From positions 3,714,001-3,778,000 of the forward strand of contig OX940864.1 of assembly GCA_954871525.1 (NCBI GenBank): a stretch of 64,000 nucleotides of DNA. Reading direction: 5' to 3'. The stretch is from Parietaria judaica (taxonomy: Eukaryota > Streptophyta > Magnoliopsida > Rosales > Urticaceae). This document shows positions 57,839 through 64,000 of the stretch, piece after piece. A program made the position numbers and the translations under genes. Below the pieces are notes generated by a model. That model did not search any database and was not told where the DNA came from. It worked only from the letters and a program-made list of their open reading frames with translations. Each line of letters begins with the position of its first letter. The stretch's first letter is position 1.

Positions 57839-59797
57839 ATTTTAAGGCTTATACATTGGAATTTGAACATAACAAGAGTTCTCATGCAAAATTATGTAAG
57901 GATTAAATTGTTGACGAGAAATGCCATAGGAAATGCTATAGCATTTTCTATAGCATTTCTTTATTTTACATTGTTTACGACCTAAAATTTCGAACCAATT
58001 GAAAAAATAATGATTTTAGGGCTTATACATTGGAATTTGAATATAACAAGAGTTCTCATGCAAAAATATGCAAGGATTAAATTGTTGACGAGAAATGCCA
58101 TAGGAAATGCTATATGAAATACATTTTTTACAACCTTAAATTTCGAACCAATTGAAAAAAAAAATGATTTTAGGGCTTATACATTGGAATTGAATATAAC
58201 AAGAGTTCTCATGCAAAAATATGCAAGGATTAAATTGTTAACGAGAAATGCCATAGGAAATGCTATAACATTTCCAATAGCATTTATTTATTTGACATTT
58301 TTTACAACCTTAAATTTCGAACTAAGTGAAAAAATAATGATATTTGGGCCTATACATTGGAATTTGAATATAACAAGAGTTCTCATGCCAAAATATGCAA
58401 GGATTAAATTGTTGAGGAGAAATGCCATAGGAAATGCTATATCATTTCCTATAGCATTTCTTTATTTTACTTTTTTTACAACCTTAAATTTCGAACCAAT
58501 TGAAAAATAATGATTTTAAGGCTTATACATTGGAATTTGAATATAACAAGAGTTCTCATGCAAAAATATGCAAGGATTAAATTGTTGACGAGAAATGCCA
58601 TAGGAAATGCTATAGCATTACCTATAGCATTTCTTTATTTTACATTGTTTACGACCTAATATTTCGAACCAATTGAAAAAATAATAATTTTAGGGCTTAT
58701 ACATTGGAATTTGAATATAACAAGAGTTCTCATGCAAAAATATGAAAGGATTAAATTGTTGACGAGAAATGCCATAGGAAATGCTATAGCATTTCTTTAT
58801 TTGACATTTTTTACAACCTTAAATTTCGAACCAATTGAAAAAATAATGATATTAGGGCTTATACATTGGAATTTGAATATAACAAGAGTTCTCATGCCAA
58901 AATATGCAAGGATTAAATTGTTGACGAGAAATGCCATAGGAAATGCTATAGCATTTCCTATAACATTTCTTTATTTTACATTTTTTACAACCTTAAATTT
59001 CAAACCAATTGAAAAAATAATGATTTTAGGGCTTATACATTGGAATTTGAATATAACAAGAGTTCTCATGCAAAAATATGCAAGGATTAAATTGTTGACG
59101 AGAAATGCCATAGGAAATGCTATAGCATTTCCAATAGCATTTATTTATTTGACATTTTTTACAACCTTAAATTTCGAACCAATTGAAAAAATAATGATAT
59201 TTGGACTTATACATTGGAATTTTAATATAACAAGAGTTCTCATGCCAAAATATGCAAGGATTAAATTGTTGACGAGAAATGCTATAGGAAATGCTATAGC
59301 ATTTCCTATAGCATTTCTTTATTTTACATTTTTTACAACCTTAAATTTCGAACCATTTGGAAAATAATGATTTTAAGGCTTATACATTGGAATTTGAATA
59401 TAACTAGAGTTCTCATGCAAAAATATGCAAGGATTAAATTGTTGACGAGAAATGCCATAGGAAATGCTATTTCCAATAGCATTTCTTTATTTTACATTGT
59501 TTACGACCTAAAATTTCGAACCAATTGAAAAAATAATTATTTTAGGGCTTATACATTGGAATTTTAATATAACAAGAATTCTCATGCAAAAATATGCAAG
59601 GCTTAAATTGTTGACGAGAAATGCCATAGGAAATGCTAGTGCATTTCTTTATTTGACATTTTTTACAACCTTAAATTTCGAACCAATTGAAAAAATAATG
59701 ATATTAGGGCTTATACATTGGAATTTGAATATAACAAGAGTTCTCATGCCAAAATATGCAAGGATTAAATTGTTGACGAGAAATGCCATAGGAAATG
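57839..59797 (+). repeat. Terminal satellite block with domain-1-like monomers, truncated by the LTR
   Basis: Monomers with TTGTTAACGAG, TTGAGGAGAAATGCC and GCATTACCTATAGC reappear here, as in 14.6-15.0 kb and 28.8-29.2 kb. AACCATTTGGAAAATAATG and GCTAGTGCATTTC units follow, as in 32.9-33.3 kb. One unit is truncated near 58110 (GCTATATGAAATACATTTTTT). The last monomer stops at 59797 after CCATAGGAAATG, about 60% through the unit. Confidence 0.85.
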
Positions 59798-60103
59798 TGT
59801 AGTAGCCGTAATACATCTGTGTATTATCGTCTTGATGTTTCAACGATAATAAGTAAATATTCATATCTTAGTTTGGAGAGTTTGTTACCTCTAGTCTTGA
59901 TAAATAAGAAAAGTATGGCTCTCTTGGAAGTGAATTTTTTTCTTTTTTTATAAAATGTGAGTGCCAAAAATATAAATATTAACCGTAGGTACTTTATGTA
60001 CAATTACTTCTAACTTAAGTTTTAAGTTATTTAAATATTTATCTTTACATTTTTATGTTGCAGCCCTTTTACCGACTTAAGATACAACTTGTTTCACATA
60101 CAC

Positions 60104-60126
60104 ATATATATATATATATATATATA
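60104..60126. repeat. (AT)n microsatellite
   Basis: Twenty-three bases of strictly alternating A and T inside the putative LTR, followed by AAAGAATAAAAG. Likely variable in length between copies of the element. Confidence 0.95.
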
Positions 60127-60228
60127 AAGAATAAAAGTAATCATTTCATGGTCATTTGGTAATTAATTTCACATTGGTTAGCCATATAACCGACTAAGGT
60201 TTGGTATTATCTCCTTTATTTATTAAAG

Positions 60229-60333
60229 TATATATAATTAGAATACTTACAATAATAACCTCTCTCTCTCAAAATCACTCTCCCGTACCTTTTGCTCGCC
60301 GCCCTTCTTTCTGCTTGATGTTTTTTGGTAAGT
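60229..60333 (+). promoter_or_regulatory. Possible promoter and leader exon: TATA-like site, CT-rich stretch, splice-donor-like GTAAGT
   Basis: TATATATAAT at 60229-60238 is followed about 20 bases later by a pyrimidine-rich run (TCTCTCTCTC at 60261-60270 and on to about 60320), then TTTTTTG and GTAAGT at 60328-60333. This order resembles a plant transcription start with a CT-rich untranslated leader ending in a 5' splice site. It could be an alternative LTR promoter with a spliced leader, or chance in AT-rich DNA. No matching acceptor can be assigned with certainty; TTGTGTTTGCAG ending at 61993 is one candidate. Confidence 0.35.
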
Positions 60334-61355
60334 AGAGCTCTCATTAATAATTTCTTAATTATAAACTTATATCTAAGTTAATGATCTAATGTAGAAGCAT
60401 GATTTGTTTTGTTATTTTTTTCACGGTTTTAGATGTTGTTCAATACTTGTGTTTTTGATTTCAAAAGCTAGTAACTAAGGAGCGGGTGATAAGGTCTATG
60501 TTTAATAAAATAGTATATATAAATAAGATAATCAGGTGTTGGTTTTACTAGTTTTAGTATAGTAGGAGAAGTGATATACATACATTGACAACTTTTAATA
60601 TATTTTGATTTACCCTCGTTGCATGTATACAAAAGAAGACAAAGGTGGTTTAGTATGCTACATCGAGTTAAATACAGGGACAAAAAAAATATATATTGTA
60701 TATACATATATAGAATCCAGTTGAAATGCGTATGTTAAGAGGATTTTTTACTAATAGGGTTAATATATTGGTTTTGGTTTACAAGATTATTTAAGTATTA
60801 TTTGGTTTATCCTAAAATTTAAGTGTTATTTATTATACCGTGTAAGAATATGTATATTATTCTAGAAGCTGATGTTCAATGTCTTAAACGATTAGGAAGT
60901 TCATTTTCAAAGGAAGCATAACCCGTGTTTTGTAGTGATTCGGTTGAAGTAAGGTACGTAAAAGTACTCACTGCAACACAGCAATAATAATGTGGTTTGT
61001 TTGATTGTGTGTGGTGTGAAATTCATGGTTGTATGGTTTGGTAGTTTAATTCTACCGTAGTGCGAATTATGTTCGATACGCATTGTGAGCATATCGGAAA
61101 AGCACGAGCATTAAGTCATTCATATAATCTGTAATGATACTATATATGTATGACAATTTTAGTAAATTGCGTCGTACCAACCATTGTATATTGGGTCGCG
61201 TAGTCACTGATTACAATGTGTATGAAGCCTCCGACTGTATTGAGTCGAGTAGTCTCAAATGACACGTCGTGAGATGTTTTCCGCGGGCTGACTTGGTTAG
61301 GGTCGCGCCCCCGGTCCCCCGTTGGTAGTATAGCGCGCTGGTACGCACGCAGGGC

Positions 61356-61376
61356 CCAATAATATGTTTATAAAAA
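61356..61376 (+). promoter_or_regulatory. Candidate LTR core promoter (CCAAT and TATAAAAA)
   Basis: CCAAT at 61356-61360 and TATAAAAA at 61369-61376 lie just after the GC-richer segment of the LTR, about 485 bases before its 3' end. A start site about 30 bases downstream (about 61400) would leave an R-U5 of about 460 bases. This is the best canonical TATA match in the LTR, but transcription is not shown by the sequence. Confidence 0.5.
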
Positions 61377-61830
61377 GTTATAAATTATAACCGGACATTG
61401 CATTTATGCATTTCGAAGTGATTGTTCCTTGATATATTTTTGTGAGTAATATAAAGCTTTTGCGTACTGAGCGTTAGCTCACTCGTATAGTTGTGTTGTA
61501 GATCCAGGAAAGAAACCGATGAATGGCTAAATGCGGATGGTACGGGGTCAGTGATGCGACGTATATGGTGCATATGGTGGAATACGGGTCTTGGAAATAG
61601 GAGGGTTGTAAACTTTTTGTTGTGTAATATTTTTAAAAACAATAGCTAGGAGCTCCGCTAGGTTTTTCTTTTATAACGTTATTTTTTTTTTGTAAAATCT
61701 GTTTTGGGTACTACTGTATAGAGGTTTCAAAACTAATATGAAGTCCGTTTTCTTTGCGCGCTAAAGTCAAATACTCATATTTTTATTAAATATTTAGAAG
61801 TCGGGATTGGTATTAGATAAGAGTAAATTC

Positions 61831-61859
61831 GTAACAGTCCCTGGGAAGGGGGCTGTTAC
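61831..61859. other. Hairpin at the 3' edge of the LTR
   Basis: GTAACAGTCCC at 61831-61841 can pair with GGGGCTGTTAC at 61849-61859. This gives an 11-bp stem with one G-T pair and a 7-base loop, ending one base before the LTR boundary. Its outer strand is the LTR terminus recognised by integrase, so the inner arm is an extra, inverted copy of the terminus. Confidence 0.7.
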
Positions 61860-61863
61860 AGAG

Positions 61864-61875
61864 TGGTATCAGAGC
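61864..61875 (+). promoter_or_regulatory. Primer binding site for initiator tRNA-Met
   Basis: TGGTATCAGAGC is the exact complement of the last 12 bases of plant initiator tRNA-Met (GCTCTGATACCA). It starts three bases after the LTR end. Pairing stops at the thirteenth base. This is where minus-strand DNA synthesis would start during reverse transcription, and it fixes the element's orientation as plus strand. Confidence 0.92.
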
Positions 61876-61971
61876 AGTTCACCTATTGTCACCATATACG
61901 TGTATTAGCTGATTCCGAAGTATCCGCAAGTAAGTTATTTCGTTAATTTCTTTTCTTTATTATTAGTAACC

Positions 61972-62973
61972 ATGGTAAAGTTGTGTTTGCAGATTATGGA
62001 CCCAATGTCGTCTCGTCCACCTTTGGCGGGAAATGGGGGTGTTCAAGCTAATGACTCTCGGTCACCACCTCGAGATATCGAGGTTGATACGGTTTGTCAA
62101 AGGCGGGGACTATCCAGACATGATTCCATAATTGCGTTTCGAAAATGCCAACCATCATTCTACGATGGGCCAGGAAGTTCAAAACTAGAGACATTTCTTC
62201 ACTATTCCGAGACTACGTTGAGATCACTCGGAACTGAAGAGGCACACTATGTGGAAATGGTGATTCCTCAGCTAGGCGGTTTGGCTTTGAGGTGGTGGAA
62301 CTCTTTACACGTAGATCCAAGAGAGACGTCTTGGAATACATTCAAGGAACTAATCCTTGAAAGGTTTAATGCTAACTATGTAACCATGGAGTTTGGCCAC
62401 ATGCTAAATAATTGGAAGCGAGAACCCGGAGAAGGTATGATGTATTATTCGAGACGTTTCCAGTCTCAGCTGATGGCGGAATGTCCGTATCACCTTCAAC
62501 TTGATTTTGTTAAAGCATACTACTTGCGAGGCGTACCGCGAAGAATTAGAGCCCGCATGAAATCGATAAATGACTATAAGAATATAGATGGAATGATATG
62601 CGATGCTATGGCGGCCGAAATAGCAATTGAAGATGAAGACTGGGGTCGTCTATATGATCCAGATGAAGATTTTCCAGAGGATGTTCCTATGACATATGCT
62701 AATACCGGGAATGACACGACTGCTGTTAACCAAGAAAATCGTGTTAATAGTAATATGGATTTACCGGAAGCAAATTCAGAAAATGCTCCCAATGAAGATG
62801 ATATGGTGGAGGAATTTGAGGAATCCGATCCGGAGATAGATCCAGAAGATGATCATATGGAAGAGTTTGAGGAATCTGATCCGGAAATAGATTTAGAAGA
62901 TGATCTGGAGGAAGAGTTCGAGGAAGAATCTGATAGTGATGACCCTGACTACGACCCAAAATGTAATAACTAA
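61972..62973 (+). CDS. Gag-like ORF1 with acidic repeated C-terminal tail
   Basis: An intact 333-codon frame starting in good plant context (AACCATGG), 96 bases after the primer binding site. ATG at 61996 is an alternative start if TTGTGTTTGCAG before it is used as a splice acceptor. Residues about 60-195 resemble the plant Ty3/Gypsy retrotransposon gag domain (Retrotrans_gag family): a PSFYDG entry, the hallmark LALRWW with Trp108-Trp109, Trp121 and Phe124, then RFNANY, and a basic RGVPRRIRARMK end. In that family the domain builds the virus-like particle. No CCHC zinc knuckle follows. Residues about 227-333 are very acidic, with a 17-residue tandem repeat (280-296, 297-313) containing EEFEESDPEID. 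It is unusual that this frame ends in a stop before a second gag-like region instead of running into protease/pol. It may be an accessory gag or a duplicated domain. Confidence 0.8.
   Translation: MVKLCLQIMDPMSSRPPLAGNGGVQANDSRSPPRDIEVDTVCQRRGLSRHDSIIAFRKCQPSFYDGPGSSKLETFLHYSETTLRSLGTEEAHYVEMVIPQLGGLALRWWNSLHVDPRETSWNTFKELILERFNANYVTMEFGHMLNNWKREPGEGMMYYSRRFQSQLMAECPYHLQLDFVKAYYLRGVPRRIRARMKSINDYKNIDGMICDAMAAEIAIEDEDWGRLYDPDEDFPEDVPMTYANTGNDTTAVNQENRVNSNMDLPEANSENAPNEDDMVEEFEESDPEIDPEDDHMEEFEESDPEIDLEDDLEEEFEEESDSDDPDYDPKCNN
62809..62934 (+). repeat. 51-bp tandem repeat, about 2.5 copies, inside ORF1
   Basis: Units at 62809-62859 and 62860-62910 and a partial third from 62911 encode the repeated acidic 17-residue motif. 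Most differences between units are at third codon positions (GAATTT/GAGTTT, GATCCGGAG/GATCCGGAA), although proline becomes leucine once. That pattern hints that the acidic charge was kept. Confidence 0.85.
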
Positions 62974-63242
62974 ATGAAGTATATACAGTTATGAGAGAAC
63001 TTTATGTATATTTTGATGAGATGCAAGAATATATGTAGCTATGTGTGTAGTTGTTTTGTTCTGTATATATAGACACATGCTTGATGTTTTGGCTGTATGT
63101 ACATATACTAAAATGTGTGTTGAAGTGAATATATAATGATATGTTCATATTCATATAGAATTCCTCTATATATTCAAAACAATGATGTCGTTTATTTACT
63201 TCATGTGACCAGAAGACAGTTACTTACCGAGATAAATACAAT
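62974..63242. other. Non-coding gap between ORF1 and the second gag
   Basis: 269 bases, rich in T and TGTATATA-type sequence, with stops in all forward frames. TGTATATATAGACAC near 63063 is TATA-like, and CCAGAAGACAG ending near 63220 could be a splice acceptor; neither is strong. If the downstream frame is translated it would need reinitiation, a spliced RNA or its own promoter. Confidence 0.6.
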
Positions 63243-63491
63243 ATGGCAAGGGGGAGAGGCCGACCCCGCGGCTCTGGTCGTGGTAGAAGACAAGTTAATA
63301 ATGATGACCCAGAAGATGCACTTGTAGGTCTTCAACGTCGGCTTGACGAACAGGCTGCCCAGATTCGGCAGCTAACTGAGCAATTGAATGCTCGAAATGA
63401 AGAACAAGGTGCCGAAGATGAAGTAGTAGTAGAAGAAGAAGAACCAGTGGAAGAAGAAGATGAACCAATGGAAATAGGAGTGGTTGTCTGA
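63243..63491 (+). pseudogene. N-terminal piece of a second gag (RG-rich, coiled coil, acidic)
   Basis: 82 codons starting at ATGGC in favourable context. Residues 1-16 are arginine/glycine-rich (MARGRGRPRGSGRGRR). Residues about 26-52 form a heptad-like helix (LQRRLDEQ, IRQLTEQL). Residues about 55-77 are glutamate-rich. This order is common at the N terminus of plant Ty3/Gypsy gag proteins. The frame stops at 63491, but sequence typical of the gag domain begins in a different frame at 63478, so the piece is read as the front of a broken gag. It could instead be a genuine short protein, but the exact abutment with the domain makes that less likely. Confidence 0.7.
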
Positions 63492-64000
63492 AATTCAAGT
63501 CCTTTACGACTTTATGGAACTCTCTGATCGGGAGAAAATCTTATGTACCTCTTCGGTACTCAAGTTTGAAGCTAGATACTGGTGGGAAACTATTAAACAA
63601 AGGAGGGATACTAATGGCATGACATGGGCGGACTTTGTACAAGAATTCAATGCAAAATTCTACAATCCCGCAGCGCTGAAGGCTCAAGTTGATGAGTTTA
63701 ACAATATAAAGCAAGGAAACTTAAATGTTTCTGAGGCTATACGTAAGTTTGATAAACTTGCACGTTTGTGTTCTGACTTGGTGCCTACAGAGCGGGAGCG
63801 AGTCCGTCGAATGATGAACATGTTCCGCGGTGAAATTGCGCTTCAGGTGGACAGTGGTGGATCCCCACCAACAACTGTTGGAGATTGTATTGATCGAGCC
63901 CTCCGCGCGGAGTATCATCTACTCCAAACTAAACAAGAGCGTATAAGAGCCTTTGAAGCTAATAAGGCTAAAATGCAAGGGAGATCAGGAAATTTGGGCC
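63478..64000 (+). pseudogene. Gag domain of the second gag, frame-shifted from its N-terminal piece, runs off the window
   Basis: The frame is open from 63478 to the last base and has an in-frame TAG just upstream at 63475-63477. It begins EWLSEI, followed by the hallmark FEARYWW with the Trp pair at codons 35-36 (63580-63585), then TWADFVQEF, KFYNP and a basic helical region ending with RALRAEY. This is the plant Ty3/Gypsy gag domain. The usual entry of the domain, a short F-x-G...A-x-x-WL segment, is missing in front of the WLSEI start. The break therefore probably includes a deletion of some tens of bases as well as a frame change. The zinc knuckle and pol would lie past 64000. Whether the break is real or a sequencing error cannot be told here. 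Confidence 0.78.

Larger units (their letters stand above)
1..59797 (+). repeat. Satellite DNA array, ~174-bp monomer, about 345 copies
   Basis: The same unit recurs head to tail without interruption and always in the same orientation. A convenient phase mark is the stretch AACCAATTGAAAAAATAATG, which recurs about every 174 bases. The consensus is about 28% GC (48 of 174 by hand count). It carries two usual CpG sites, one in TTCGAA and one in TTGACGAG. A dyad centred on CTATAG lies in each unit, and a 12-bp direct duplication (TATAGCATTTCC followed by TATAGCATTTCT) lies beside it. Length variants are 162 bp (one 12-bp copy lost), 165, 146, 173 and 175 bp. The window starts inside the array, so the left end is not seen. 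Monomers of 150-180 bp are typical of plant centromeric satellites. That makes a centromeric or heterochromatic role plausible, but nothing in the sequence proves it. Confidence 0.97.
59798..61860 (+). repeat. Putative 5' LTR, 2063 bp
   Basis: The 5' edge starts TGTAGTAGCC where the satellite ends. The 3' edge ends in GGCTGTTACA directly before GAG and the primer binding site. The reverse complement of the 3' edge, TGTAACAGCC, agrees with the 5' edge at 8 of 10 positions, which supports both ends as LTR termini. The interior is AT-rich and non-coding, with an (AT)n run, a pyrimidine-rich stretch with a GTAAGT site, two TATA-like sites and a more GC-rich segment at about 61260-61360. Short open frames on the minus strand here have no recognisable features. 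The 3' LTR is outside the window, so the assignment rests on position and termini only. Confidence 0.8.
59798..64000 (+). mobile_element. Ty3/Gypsy-type LTR retrotransposon, 5' part, inserted in the satellite array
   Basis: The order is 5' LTR (59798-61860), spacer GAG, primer binding site for initiator tRNA-Met, leader, gag-like ORF1, and a second gag-like region that runs off the window. The left edge abuts satellite sequence precisely. The five satellite bases before the edge are AAATG, the predicted target-site duplication. An initiator-Met primer site and a long LTR fit the chromovirus branch of plant Ty3/Gypsy elements (Tekay/Del, CRM, Reina, Galadriel). No reverse transcriptase or integrase is in view, so the lineage is not settled. 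The extra gag-like ORF1 upstream recalls the additional ORF of Tat/Ogre elements, but those usually use other tRNA primers. Confidence 0.85.

Noticed and set aside
1..59797. Many long forward open frames in the array as a repetitive membrane-protein gene family
   Set aside because: They follow the satellite phase exactly, start and stop wherever small indels fall, lack gene context, and vary at amino-acid-changing positions. The monomer length explains them.
1..59797. CENP-B box in the monomer
   Set aside because: TTCGAACCAATTGAAAAA has a TTCG and an A in suitable positions but lacks the essential CGGG half, so it does not fit the box.
1..59797. CRISPR array because of regular palindromic repeats
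   Set aside because: There are no unique spacers. The whole 174-bp unit is repeated, and the context is eukaryotic.
60468..61642. Minus-strand frames at 60468-60707, 60907-61092 and 61385-61642
   Set aside because: Short, low-complexity, without domains, and located in the putative LTR. The overlap with promoter-like sequence argues against genes.
61930..61993. Short intron between GTAAGTT at 61930 and TTGTGTTTGCAG at 61993 in the leader
   Set aside because: It would be about 64 bases, at or below the usual plant minimum, and needs no invoking because ATG at 61972 is in good context. Kept only as an alternative-start note.
63136..63327. 63-codon forward frame upstream of the second gag
   Set aside because: It overlaps the RG-rich gag start in another frame and shows no recognisable feature.
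63460..63495. Intron explaining the frame change in the second gag
   Set aside because: No GT-AG pair of reasonable length joins the two frames; a simple indel or deletion fits better.
62574..63498. Minus-strand frames opposite ORF1 and the second gag (62574-62792, 62744-62959, 63295-63498)
   Set aside because: They are antisense to acidic, Asp/Glu-rich coding sequence, which yields open leucine- and serine-rich frames by chance.

Overview
This window looks like nuclear DNA from a plant. It is almost entirely one satellite array followed by the 5' part of a Ty3/Gypsy-type LTR retrotransposon. The plant assignment rests on a 12-base primer binding site matching the 3' end of plant initiator tRNA-Met, on gag-like proteins typical of plant Ty3/Gypsy elements, and on a satellite monomer of nucleosomal length (174 bp). 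No bacterial gene, CRISPR array, rRNA or tRNA gene was seen. The species cannot be named from the sequence.

Positions 1-59797 hold an uninterrupted, single-orientation tandem array of roughly 345 monomers of about 174 bp. The consensus is about 28% GC by hand count. A common 162-bp variant lacks one copy of an internal 12-bp direct repeat, and rarer variants measure 165, 146, 173 and 175 bp. Two monomer classes tend to alternate, giving a dimer. On top of that lie nested higher-order repeats (HORs). Domain 1 (about 1-32.3 kb) has large copies offset by 7532/7706, 7521 and 5113 bp, 510-bp trimer expansions, and a 2395-bp tandem duplication. Domain 2 (about 32.3-57.8 kb) has copies offset by about 5327, 4649, 2765, 1892, 2414 and 1045 bp. 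The last 2 kb (57.8-59.8 kb) return to domain-1 and early-domain-2 type monomers. Because 174 and 162 are multiples of three and one frame lacks stops, the array shows long open frames (up to 608 codons). I treat these as by-products of the repeat, not genes.

At 59798 the array stops inside a monomer, near the centre of the monomer's palindrome, and a putative 2063-bp 5' LTR begins with TG. It ends with CA at 61860. A three-base spacer, the primer binding site and a leader follow. An intact 333-codon gag-like ORF1 with a strongly acidic repeated tail lies at 61972-62973. After a 269-bp non-coding gap comes a second gag: an arginine/glycine-rich, coiled-coil and acidic N-terminal piece at 63243-63491, then the gag domain in another frame from 63478 to the window end. 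This second gag is broken here by a frame change and probably a small deletion. Pol, the 3' LTR and any target-site duplication lie beyond the window.

The array and the element do not form a pathway. The array is a candidate centromeric or heterochromatic satellite, and the element is an insertion into it. The most notable points are the nested HOR history, the perfect palindrome in the monomer, and the retroelement with two separate gag-like reading frames.
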